Shown: piece after piece, positions 8,557 through 16,482 of the stretch
Numbering within the stretch: position 1 is the first letter of the stretch
Layout: the number at the start of each line of letters is the position of its first letter
DNA from: Bacteroidales bacterium
GTDB taxonomy: Bacteria; Bacteroidota; Bacteroidia; Bacteroidales; UBA932
DNA: 23,687 nt
Direction of reading: 5' to 3'
Assembly: GCA_004552615.1 (NCBI GenBank)
Contig: SFNZ01000022.1
Location: forward strand, 1-23,687
Position numbers and translations under genes: made by a program
The notes under the pieces: generated by a model
Seen by the model: only the letters and a program-made list of their open reading frames with translations
Database searches by the model: none
What the model was told of the DNA's origin: nothing

Positions 8557-9466
8557 CTTTTCTTCATACATCAAGTCAATGAGGCTCAGGACATTGCCCC
8601 TGTCTTTGTCGGGCGTGTCATTAGGTCTGATGCTCGCGGCGGCCGACTACCGCGTGGGCTGGGGCACGGCGGTATGGACACTTCTCACCACCGTCTGCCT
8701 CCAGATATTGTCCAACATATGCAACGAACTCGGCGACACTCTCAACGGAGTGGACCGGGCCGAAAGGAAAGGGCCGAAATATTCCCTCGCGGAAGGAGGG
8801 ATGACGGTCCGCGAGATGAAATGGTTCATTGCGGCCACAGTGATATGCTGCATTGCATGCGGACTTTGCATGATACGTTCGTCGTTCGGCACCCTGCTCG
8901 CCCTCGAGCCGGTATGCCTGATGATGCTCGGGGCCGCAGCCATAAGCGGGGCAATGAAATACACACTCGGGCGCAACCCGTACGGATACAGGGGGCTTGG
9001 GGACGTGTATGTGTTCCTGTTCTTCGGCATAGTGGCAGTGCTCGGCTCGTATTTCGTGGCGGCCAGGACAATCCCGTCATGGATATTGCTCCTGCCGGCA
9101 TGCGGAATCGGGATGCTGAGCATAGGCGTATTGAATGTCAACAATATGAGGGACATGAACTCCGACGAAGGCATCAGGATCACGATCCCTCTGCGCATAG
9201 GGCTGCGCAATGCCAGAATTTACCAGACAATCCTGGTCTGCGGCGGCATTGTATGCATCACAGTCTATAGTCTGCTGCGTTTCCCGGACCCTTGGCATTA
9301 TCTGTATCTCGTCACATTGCCATTGTTCGTGATTCATCTGCACGGCATCTGGACCAGGCAGGACGAGGCCCTCGACCCGATGCTTCCCCTGCTCGTCATA
9401 TCCACATTCGCGCTTTCGCTGCTTGCCGGAGCCGGATATCTGGTTTTCCTGCTCGGCAACGCATGA
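8549..9466 (+). CDS. menA: 1,4-dihydroxy-2-naphthoate polyprenyltransferase
   Basis: MenA attaches the polyprenyl tail to 1,4-dihydroxy-2-naphthoate, giving demethylmenaquinone in the inner membrane. The 305-residue product is a UbiA-superfamily protein with about eight to nine hydrophobic helices. It opens YIKSMRLRTLPLSLSGVSLG, as MenA proteins do, and carries the prenyl-diphosphate/Mg site NICNELGDTLNGVDRAERKG (residues 56-75), the equivalent of the NDxxDxxxD motif. The second polar loop NVNNMRDMNSDEGIRITIPLR (about 192-212) is the usual second acidic motif. The start overlaps the preceding gene by 8 nt. Other men genes are not in the window. Its stop codon touches the inverted repeat at 9465-9494. 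Confidence 0.94.
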   Translation: MSNFSSYIKSMRLRTLPLSLSGVSLGLMLAAADYRVGWGTAVWTLLTTVCLQILSNICNELGDTLNGVDRAERKGPKYSLAEGGMTVREMKWFIAATVICCIACGLCMIRSSFGTLLALEPVCLMMLGAAAISGAMKYTLGRNPYGYRGLGDVYVFLFFGIVAVLGSYFVAARTIPSWILLLPACGIGMLSIGVLNVNNMRDMNSDEGIRITIPLRIGLRNARIYQTILVCGGIVCITVYSLLRFPDPWHYLYLVTLPLFVIHLHGIWTRQDEALDPMLPLLVISTFALSLLAGAGYLVFLLGNA

Positions 9467-9494
9467 TTTCAAATTTATTTGTATATTTGAAATC
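9465..9494. promoter_or_regulatory. Perfect 10-bp inverted repeat overlapping the SusCD-operon promoter
   Basis: GATTTCAAAT (9465-9474) and ATTTGAAATC (9485-9494) are exact reverse complements separated by 10 nt. Arm centres are therefore 20 bp apart, about two helical turns. The right arm overlaps the -7 element TATATTTG (9482-9489). This geometry suits an operator bound by a dimeric repressor or activator. An RNA hairpin is also possible, but the stem is AT-rich and not followed by a T-tract, so a terminator for menA is less likely. Confidence 0.5.
9482..9489 (+). promoter_or_regulatory. -7 promoter element of the FISUMP-SusC-SusD operon
   Basis: TATATTTG matches the Bacteroidota TAnnTTTG consensus and ends 35 nt before the ATG at 9525. 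No clear -33 TTTG is present at the expected distance, which would fit a promoter that needs an activator. The 14-nt context is identical to that before the DUF2723 gene. Confidence 0.62.
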
Positions 9495-9524
9495 TGCAAT
9501 AGTACATCATTATCAACCAATATT

Positions 9525-11054
9525 ATGAAACGACTTGATTTTCTGCACTTAAGGACTCTGTCCGCCGTATCGATCGCAATGGCGGGAGCCATCATCCTCT
9601 ACGGCTGTTCATCGGACAACAATGATCCGGACCCTGAGCCGGGACCTGAAAAACCGGATCCGGTACCGGAAGTCGTGATAAATGTCAGCCTCGACGCCCC
9701 GTCAGTGGACAATACTACCGTCACATTCACGGGCAAGGCAGAGATTACAGGTTCCACATCAGTGCAGGTGGGAGTCGCATTGTCGATTTCCAACAAGCCT
9801 AATTCACTCGACCCGGAGCTTCCGATAGACAGAATCGCCGCGAAGCCTGATTCAGACGGAAAATTCACCGTCACCGCCACAGGGCTTTCCGCAGCCACCA
9901 AATATTATTATTGCTGGTATGCGAAGAACGGGGATGAATACAAATTCGGCTCCGTGAGCGACCTGACCACGGGCGGGGACATATACACAGATCCTTCCGG
10001 CATCGACATGGCGAAGGCCGCCGACCTTTCCTCACAGGAGAGCGCCAACTGCTACATGGTGAGCGCAGGCGGGGACTACAAGTTCCTCGCGGTGAAGGGC
10101 AATGACAAGGCCCAGACCCTGAACGGAGCCGGCGCGGAGATTCTCTGGGAGAGTTTCGGCACAACGGAAATGCCGGAGAAAGGAAGCATCGTGGGCGGAA
10201 TGACATACAAGGACGGCTATATCGGAATCAGGATTCCTGAGAATTTCCGCAAGGGAAATGCTCTCGTGGCACTGAAGGACAAAGACGGCAACATCATCTG
10301 GTCATGGCATATCTGGGCGACGGACAAGCCGGCGGAGCAGGTATATAAGAACAATGCCGGGACAATGATGGACCGAAATCTCGGAGCGACGACAGGTACT
10401 CCGGGGATAAAAGAAACGGTAGGTCTGTATTACCAGTGGGGACGCAAGGATCCGTTCCTCGGTTCGACAGAAGTGGATGCTTCGGGGACTGCAGTCTGCA
10501 CAGGAGGGGAACTGCCAATCGTGACGGACTGTACTGCAGAGACCGGTACCATAGATTATACCATATCACATCCAACGACATTCATCAAGTTCAATTTTGA
10601 CAAGAGCACAGGAGCAGGAAACTCGGATTGGCTCTATGACAACAAAGAAAAGGTGAACGGGGATTATCCGATATATGAGAAAGAGCGCTGGACCAGTTCC
10701 AAGTCCATCTATGACCCGTGCCCTGCAGGCTGGAGAGTCCCTGACGGAGGTCCGGACGGCGTATGGACCAGGGCCGGATTCAGCGAAAGCACCGGTACAG
10801 TATATCTCGGATATACCTTCGACAATGCCGACGGAAGCAAGGCTTGGTATCCTGCAGCCGGCGGATGGGACAATTACTCCGGAGAGAACAAAATGACGGG
10901 CGGAGTATGGGGGAGCTACTGGAGCTGCACCGCAAGGACTACACAATCTTACTGTTTCAGGTTCTCGTTCGACCCCCAGAACAAGCGATTTGCCCCTGAC
11001 GCAAGTTACTCTCTTTCCGAAGGCATGTCCGTGCGCTGCCAGAAGATCCAGTAG
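9525..11054 (+). CDS. FISUMP-domain surface lipoprotein
   Basis: This 509-residue predicted outer-surface lipoprotein probably binds ligand or forms adhesive contacts; the FISUMP (Fibrobacter succinogenes major paralogous) domain has no proven activity. The signal peptide ends in the lipobox LYGC with the lipidated Cys at residue 28. A Pro/Asp/Glu linker (about 31-49) follows, then a fibronectin-like beta domain (about 49-147, ending LSAATKYYYCWYAKNG), a SANCYMVSAGGDYKFLAVKG strand pair, and the FISUMP domain (about 280-509). That domain has MMDRNLGA, LYYQWGRKDPF, DPCPAGWRVP (397-406) and the closing GSYWSCT...SVRCQKIQ. The frame is open 34 codons upstream into menA, but the lipoprotein signal fixes the ATG at 9525. 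It is the first gene of the operon, 30 nt before susC. Confidence 0.9.
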   Translation: MKRLDFLHLRTLSAVSIAMAGAIILYGCSSDNNDPDPEPGPEKPDPVPEVVINVSLDAPSVDNTTVTFTGKAEITGSTSVQVGVALSISNKPNSLDPELPIDRIAAKPDSDGKFTVTATGLSAATKYYYCWYAKNGDEYKFGSVSDLTTGGDIYTDPSGIDMAKAADLSSQESANCYMVSAGGDYKFLAVKGNDKAQTLNGAGAEILWESFGTTEMPEKGSIVGGMTYKDGYIGIRIPENFRKGNALVALKDKDGNIIWSWHIWATDKPAEQVYKNNAGTMMDRNLGATTGTPGIKETVGLYYQWGRKDPFLGSTEVDASGTAVCTGGELPIVTDCTAETGTIDYTISHPTTFIKFNFDKSTGAGNSDWLYDNKEKVNGDYPIYEKERWTSSKSIYDPCPAGWRVPDGGPDGVWTRAGFSESTGTVYLGYTFDNADGSKAWYPAAGGWDNYSGENKMTGGVWGSYWSCTARTTQSYCFRFSFDPQNKRFAPDASYSLSEGMSVRCQKIQ

Positions 11055-11084
11055 GCTTCGTCATCATTCATCAACCCTGCTTAT

Positions 11085-14000
11085 ATGCAAAAGACAAGTT
11101 ACACTCTGACGGGACGCATCATCGGTGCCGCCTGCATGCTGGTACTGTTTCTTGCCACGGGTCTCAACACACTGGCCCAGAGCAAGATACCAGTCACCGG
11201 CCGGGTCACTGACATGGGCGGCGAGCCGCTTCCCGGAGTGACAGTTTACCTGAAGGACAATGTCTCCGTCGGAACGATGACGGACACGAAAGGAGAATAC
11301 AGCCTGGAGATCCCGGCGGACAAGGACAGGAAGAAGACATTCCTCGTGTTCAGCTGCATCGGAATGGTGAGCCAGGAGATTACATGGGCCGGCAACAGCC
11401 GGATCAACGTGAAGCTGGCCGAAGACGTGTCCGAAATCGAGACCTCGGTCGTGACCGGATATGCGAACATCAGGAAAGAGAGCTTCACCGGCAACACGGT
11501 GTCCATCAACAAGGAAGAGCTTCTCAAGGCCTCCAAGACCAATGTCATCAAGGCCATCCAGAATTTCGACCCTTCTTTCCGCATCAAGGAGAACAACGCC
11601 ACCGGTTCCGACCCGAACTCGCTCCCTGAAATGTACATCCGCGGAGAGTCCGGAGTGGGCACCAAGGAACTGGATGTGGAAGACCTCAGCAAGGCGAACC
11701 TCGAGAACAATCCGAATCTCCCTATATTCATTCTCGACGGATTCGAGATTTCCGTGCAGAAATTCTACGACATGGACCCGGAGCGCATCGAGAACGTGAC
11801 AATATTGAAGGACGCGGCGGCCACCGCAATCTACGGCTCCCGCGCTTCGAACGGAGTCATTGTCATCACATCCGTTGCTCCTTCCCCGGGAGAACTCAAG
11901 ATTACGTACAAACTCGTGGGCTCCATTGACATGCCGGACCTGAGCGACTACAACCTGATGAACGCTGAAGAAAAGCTCCAGACCGAGCTTCTGGCCGGCT
12001 GCTATGACCCGGTCAAGGCAGGAGTTCCGTCCGACATAGTGGAACGCCTCACCGAGTACAACGCCAAACTCACCAATGTCAGGAAAGGAGTAGATACTTA
12101 TTGGCTTTCCAAGCCCCTGAAGACCGCCTTCAACCACAAGCACACCCTCTACATCGACGGAGGAAGCAGTTCGTTCAGGTTCGGCGTGGACCTCCAGTAT
12201 TCTGACCAGGACGGAGTCATGAAAGGCTCCATGAGGAACAGGACCGGAGCCGGAGTCTATATCCAGTATGTTTACAAAAAGCTGTCAATCAAGAACTACA
12301 CCTCGTTCCTGCAGACCGATTCCAGGGAATCCCCTTACGGGACTTTCTCGGACTATACGAAGGCGCAGCCATACGACGAATATCTTGATGCCAGCGGGAA
12401 CTACCTCGAGACCCTGAGGGACTGGAGTATCTACACCTCTGTCCGCAAGAACCCTCTCTACGAGGCCGGGCTCGGGAACTACAACAAGACCCGGAACCAG
12501 GAGTTCATGAACAATCTCTCCCTTAACTGGTACATCATTGACGGCCTCAGGCTGAACAGCCAGGTCAGCATCACCAAGGGATTGTCCGGGACCGACAGAT
12601 TCCTCGACCCGAGGTCCAAGCAGAACTCCGAACTTCTCGGACTTTCCAACCCGTCCTCCGGAACATTGAACAAGTCCCGTTCCGACAGGTTGTCGTGGGA
12701 TTTCAGCACCTACATTTCCTACAACAGGTCCTTCAATGACCACAATGTCAACGGACAGGCCGGTATCAACATCCTCAACAACAAGAGCCAGTCCGAATAC
12801 GCGTCCTATTTCGGATTCCCGTCGAGCGGATTCGACTCCATCAACTATGCCCAGGAAATCACAGGCAAGCCTACGGCATCCGAGAGCCTTTCCCGTACGA
12901 TAGGATTCCTCGCAGGTGTGAACTACAGCTACAAGGACATATACCTCCTCGACGCATCGTGCAGGCTGGACGGCAACTCGGCATTCGGAAAGGACAACAA
13001 GTTCGCCCCGTTCTGGGCTGCCGGAGCCGGACTCAACGTACACAAGTACGAGGCCCTCAAATCCACTCCTATATCGCTCCTGCGCGTCAGGATGACATAC
13101 GGAAGGACCGGAAAGATTAATTTCCCGGCTTATGCCGCACTCACCACATACAACGTGAACACGGACGAATGGTACAAGACCGGATTCGGAGTATCCCTGA
13201 TGTCGATGGGCAACACCGCCCTCCGCTGGGAAGTCACGGACCAGCTTGACGCAGGATTCGAGCTCGCGATGTGGAAGAACAGGGCATATATGAAATTCAG
13301 CTATTACAACAAGCTTACGAACGACCTCATCAACGATGTCACCCTGCCGAGTTCCACCGGATTCACGAGCTACAGGGACAATATCGGAGAGGTCACGAAC
13401 AAGGGAGTCGAGCTGAATCTCCGCGTGGAGGCCATCAGGCAGAAAGACCTGTACCTCACCCTTCACGCCAATCTCGCACACAACAAGAACCGCCTCCGCA
13501 AGGTGGCCGAGAGCCTCACGAGCTACAACAGGAGGGTCCAGGAGGCCATGTCCTCATTCAGGAACAATGACGAGAACGCCGCCAAACCGTTCACACAGTA
13601 CGTGGAAGGCGTTTCCCTCAACTCCATCTGGGGCATGAAGTCACTCGGAATCGACCCTGCGACGGGAGACGAGATATTCCTGACGAAGGACGGAAAGGTG
13701 ACGAACGAATGGTCCGCGTCCGAGCAGCAGGTACTCGGAGTCACCGACCCGAAAGTCCAGGGCTCGTTCGGATTCAATTTACAGTGGAAGAATTTCACGG
13801 TATATACGTCATTCCTCTACGAAGCCGGCGGAGACAGGTACAATTCCACCCTCGCAACGAAGGTAGAAGGAGTCAGCATCTACCAGTCCAATGTGGACAA
13901 ACGCGTCCTTACGGACAGATGGAGCACTCCGGGACAGGTTGCCAAATACAAGAGGATGGAGCCGGGCATCTACGGATTCACGAGCACCAGGCCGACCTCC

Positions 14001-14213
14001 CGTTTCGTGCAGAAATACAACAATTTGAGTTTCTCCTCACTGACGGTAGGCTACAATTTCGACAGGCGTCTAATCTCGAAGATGAAGATGAGCATGCTGC
14101 GTCTCGAGGCCGGCGTGAACGACATCTTCAACGTATCCTCCGTGAAACGTGAAAGGGGTCTCAGCTACCCGTTTGCACGGTCAGTCAATTTCTCTGTCCA
14201 GGTAGGATTCTAA
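11085..14213 (+). CDS. SusC/RagA-family TonB-dependent outer-membrane transporter
   Basis: This is the import channel of a SusCD complex: a 22-strand beta-barrel that takes up a nutrient across the outer membrane using TonB energy. The product is 1042 residues, normal size. A signal peptide spans about residues 1-31. It is followed directly by the carboxypeptidase-regulatory-like domain VTGRVTDMGGEPLPGVTVYLKD (37-58) and then the plug (about 120-270), with the SusC-type LPEMYIRGESGVG, NPNLPIFILDGFE and RIENVTILKDAAATAIYGSRASNGVIVI. The rest is barrel, ending in an aromatic-terminated strand (VNFSVQVGF). There is no N-terminal STN domain, so signalling to an anti-sigma factor is not expected. 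SusD follows after 3 nt. Confidence 0.97.
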   Translation: MQKTSYTLTGRIIGAACMLVLFLATGLNTLAQSKIPVTGRVTDMGGEPLPGVTVYLKDNVSVGTMTDTKGEYSLEIPADKDRKKTFLVFSCIGMVSQEITWAGNSRINVKLAEDVSEIETSVVTGYANIRKESFTGNTVSINKEELLKASKTNVIKAIQNFDPSFRIKENNATGSDPNSLPEMYIRGESGVGTKELDVEDLSKANLENNPNLPIFILDGFEISVQKFYDMDPERIENVTILKDAAATAIYGSRASNGVIVITSVAPSPGELKITYKLVGSIDMPDLSDYNLMNAEEKLQTELLAGCYDPVKAGVPSDIVERLTEYNAKLTNVRKGVDTYWLSKPLKTAFNHKHTLYIDGGSSSFRFGVDLQYSDQDGVMKGSMRNRTGAGVYIQYVYKKLSIKNYTSFLQTDSRESPYGTFSDYTKAQPYDEYLDASGNYLETLRDWSIYTSVRKNPLYEAGLGNYNKTRNQEFMNNLSLNWYIIDGLRLNSQVSITKGLSGTDRFLDPRSKQNSELLGLSNPSSGTLNKSRSDRLSWDFSTYISYNRSFNDHNVNGQAGINILNNKSQSEYASYFGFPSSGFDSINYAQEITGKPTASESLSRTIGFLAGVNYSYKDIYLLDASCRLDGNSAFGKDNKFAPFWAAGAGLNVHKYEALKSTPISLLRVRMTYGRTGKINFPAYAALTTYNVNTDEWYKTGFGVSLMSMGNTALRWEVTDQLDAGFELAMWKNRAYMKFSYYNKLTNDLINDVTLPSSTGFTSYRDNIGEVTNKGVELNLRVEAIRQKDLYLTLHANLAHNKNRLRKVAESLTSYNRRVQEAMSSFRNNDENAAKPFTQYVEGVSLNSIWGMKSLGIDPATGDEIFLTKDGKVTNEWSASEQQVLGVTDPKVQGSFGFNLQWKNFTVYTSFLYEAGGDRYNSTLATKVEGVSIYQSNVDKRVLTDRWSTPGQVAKYKRMEPGIYGFTSTRPTSRFVQKYNNLSFSSLTVGYNFDRRLISKMKMSMLRLEAGVNDIFNVSSVKRERGLSYPFARSVNFSVQVGF

Positions 14214-14216
14214 AGA

Positions 14217-15752
14217 ATGCGCAGTATGAAGACAATGATATCAGACATAAGAAGAATCCTCGCTGCGGTATTTGCCGCCGCCGCGATATCATGCCTCGGC
14301 TCATGCTCCTGGCTGGACATCCAGCCGGCCGACACCATGGGAGAGGATGATCTGTTCGAGACCGGGGCGGGATACCGCAACGCCCTGAACGGAATATACC
14401 TCAAGCTCGCTTCCACGTCGTTGTACGGAAGGGAGTTGACCTACGGCATGACAGAGGCCCTGGCCCACACCCACGAGTGGAGCATGGCCTACAAGAACAA
14501 CCTCGACTATCAGGACGTGGCTAGCTACAACTACACGACTAACGGGGTGAAGAACATCATCTCGGGAATCTGGAGCACGGCATACAACACCATTGCGAAC
14601 TGCAACAACCTGATAGAAAAGATTTCCGCCGAGGCCGGTGACAAATTTGCAGAAGGCGAGACAGAGCGCGACCTCATCCACGGGGAGGCCCTCGCGGCCA
14701 GGGCATTCTGCCATTTCCTGATAATGAGCTATTTTGCTCCAGCCCCGGCGCTCTACAAGGCGGACGAGGAGGGGAAATTCCCTGTCTATCTGCCTTATTA
14801 CAGCACATTCTCGAAAGAGATAGGCGAATACATGGACATTCCGGCATTCACGGAAAGGATTGTGGAAGACCTCAAGGCCGCACGCGAACTGGTCGGCAAA
14901 TACGACTTGCAGGACAATCTTCACACTTACAGGCTCATGCCGAAATACCGCTTCACCGGAAAGACCTACAGCAGTTCATATCCGCAGCCTTCCGACATCT
15001 TCTTCGCATTCAGGGGCTACAGGCTGAACTATTATGCAATCACAGCCATTCTCGCCAGAGTATATGACTATGCCGGGGATTACCAGAACGCTGTCGCAGA
15101 GGCAAGGACGGTGATTGACGCCACTTCGCCGGGCGGAAAACTGTTCTCGTTCACGAGCAACGAGGACGCCCACAAGGACTACAAGCTCAGCAGTGACCTG
15201 ATATTCGGGCTCAGCAAGACGACCCTCATAGACGATTACGGCAGGTTCAGGTCATCCGGTACTACATTGCAGCTCAATTCAATGTATGCGGGGATAATCA
15301 GTTCCTCAACCTCCGACTACAGATGGAACACCCTGGTGCAGAAGAACACCGAGGGCAACAGTGTATGTGCCCGATACACGGTGCCTTCCATGTCCGGGGA
15401 CATGACTTCGGCCACGCAGGACATCCTGCCGGTGATAAGGCTGTCGGAAATGTATTACATCCTCGCAGAAAAGGCTGCGGACGATGCCCTATACGCCAGG
15501 GCTGCGGACTATATCGAAGAGGTCCAGGTGGGCAGGAGCGCTCCTGAGAACCAGCTTTCAGGCAAGATAAGCGACGATTACACTTTCAAGAAGGAGTTCC
15601 TGGCCGACGTCAGGCTGGAATTCATAGAGGAGGGACGTATCTTCCTGTATTGCAAGAAACTGAACGTGGCCCCGAATTCCTGGGATTCCGCTGACAGTTT
15701 CAGGGAAAGCTGGTGGTATTTCCCTATCCCGGAAAACGAGACAATATTTTAA
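14217..15752 (+). CDS. SusD/RagB-family nutrient-binding lipoprotein
   Basis: This is the surface lid and binding subunit that pairs with the SusC protein encoded 3 nt upstream. The 511-residue product has a lipoprotein signal with lipobox LGSC (Cys30), then SWLDIQPADTM. It shows the helical TPR-like SusD core: GYRNALNGIYLKLAS near the start, the hallmark GEALAARAFCHFLIMSYFAPAP (about 158-180), and a C-terminal SusD portion with ILPVIRLSEMYYILAEKAAD and RLEFIEEGRIFLYCKKLN before the closing WWYFPIPENETIF. A second in-frame ATG at 14226 is an equally good start. Ligand class cannot be read from the sequence. Confidence 0.96.
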   Translation: MRSMKTMISDIRRILAAVFAAAAISCLGSCSWLDIQPADTMGEDDLFETGAGYRNALNGIYLKLASTSLYGRELTYGMTEALAHTHEWSMAYKNNLDYQDVASYNYTTNGVKNIISGIWSTAYNTIANCNNLIEKISAEAGDKFAEGETERDLIHGEALAARAFCHFLIMSYFAPAPALYKADEEGKFPVYLPYYSTFSKEIGEYMDIPAFTERIVEDLKAARELVGKYDLQDNLHTYRLMPKYRFTGKTYSSSYPQPSDIFFAFRGYRLNYYAITAILARVYDYAGDYQNAVAEARTVIDATSPGGKLFSFTSNEDAHKDYKLSSDLIFGLSKTTLIDDYGRFRSSGTTLQLNSMYAGIISSSTSDYRWNTLVQKNTEGNSVCARYTVPSMSGDMTSATQDILPVIRLSEMYYILAEKAADDALYARAADYIEEVQVGRSAPENQLSGKISDDYTFKKEFLADVRLEFIEEGRIFLYCKKLNVAPNSWDSADSFRESWWYFPIPENETIF

Positions 15753-15765
15753 TTGACAGGGACTT

Positions 15766-16482
15766 ATGACAAGAAAAATCATATACGGGACAATCCCCTC
15801 CCTCCTGATGGCGCTGCTTCTCGCAGTACCGTCGGGATGCAACAAGGATGACATCCCGGTGTTCACCGCCAAGAGCATGTTGTACATCCAGCAGGAAGAC
15901 TTCATCGACGGAAAGACCGTGCTGCTGGCGGACATCACCAGGTCATTCGCTACATACGTGGACGCCACGGAAATACCGGTCACATTCACAGTCAACCTGA
16001 TAGGAGAGGTGACGGACTATGACCGGCCGTTCGAAGCCGTAGTGGACGAGGAGGTGACGACAGCCCTCCCATCGGAATATGAGATCGAACCCGGAGTGCT
16101 GAAGGCAGGCGAGATATCCGCCGAGCTGACCGTGAAACTGATAAAGAGCGCGCGGATGGATGACGAGAAGGTACGCCTCCGGATACGTCTCCAGCCGAAC
16201 AAATATTTTGACCTGGGATACGAGGACATGCTGACCGCCAACGTGATATATGACAACACTCCGGTATGTCCGGAATGGTGGGACGAATTCATATCCGTCT
16301 GCTATCTCGGACCTTACACCCCAGAGAAATACAATGCGTTCTACATGTATTGCGGCCTGACCGACATATCGGGCATGGAGCCTTCCGAACTGAGGGAGCT
16401 TTTCCTCGGATTCAAGGAATATATCGAGAAGAACGGGCTGAAAGAGGCCGACGGGTCTCCTATGGAGGTGCCTGTCGTATGA
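15766..16482 (+). CDS. DUF4843 domain-containing lipoprotein
   Basis: This 238-residue lipoprotein belongs to DUF4843, a family usually found downstream of SusCD pairs and presumed to be an accessory surface protein. The signal peptide ends at lipobox PSGC with Cys25. The next residues NKDD match the K-(D/E)2 lipoprotein export signal that sends Bacteroidota lipoproteins to the cell surface. The body is beta-rich: DATEIPVTFTVNLIG (about 64-78), then LPSEYEIEPGVLKAGEISAELTVKL and a later DDEKVRLRIRLQPNKYFDLG, the pattern of a calx-beta-like or Ig-like fold. The C-terminal ~60 residues (from CPEWWDEF) are helical. Its stop overlaps the next start as ATGA. Confidence 0.88.
   Translation: MTRKIIYGTIPSLLMALLLAVPSGCNKDDIPVFTAKSMLYIQQEDFIDGKTVLLADITRSFATYVDATEIPVTFTVNLIGEVTDYDRPFEAVVDEEVTTALPSEYEIEPGVLKAGEISAELTVKLIKSARMDDEKVRLRIRLQPNKYFDLGYEDMLTANVIYDNTPVCPEWWDEFISVCYLGPYTPEKYNAFYMYCGLTDISGMEPSELRELFLGFKEYIEKNGLKEADGSPMEVPVV

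Noticed and set aside
9465..9494. Inverted repeat as an intrinsic terminator of menA
   Set aside because: The stem is AT-rich with a 10-nt loop and no following T-run, and it overlaps a promoter element, so an operator is preferred.
9423..9524. Upstream extension of the FISUMP lipoprotein
   Set aside because: It would overlap menA and the promoter, and would bury the lipoprotein signal peptide 34 residues inside the protein.
11064..12143. 359-codon minus-strand frame across the start of susC
   Set aside because: It covers the signal peptide and plug region of SusC in antisense; no family features and no promoter.
12285..13481. Long open frame (398 codons) on the minus strand inside susC
   Set aside because: It is antisense to a certain SusC gene; long opposing frames are common in GC-rich coding DNA, and its translation has no recognisable domain.
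16266..16478. Upstream extension of the PKD-like lipoprotein into the DUF4843 gene
   Set aside because: It would place the signal peptide 71 residues inside the protein; the ATGA overlap start is a better fit.
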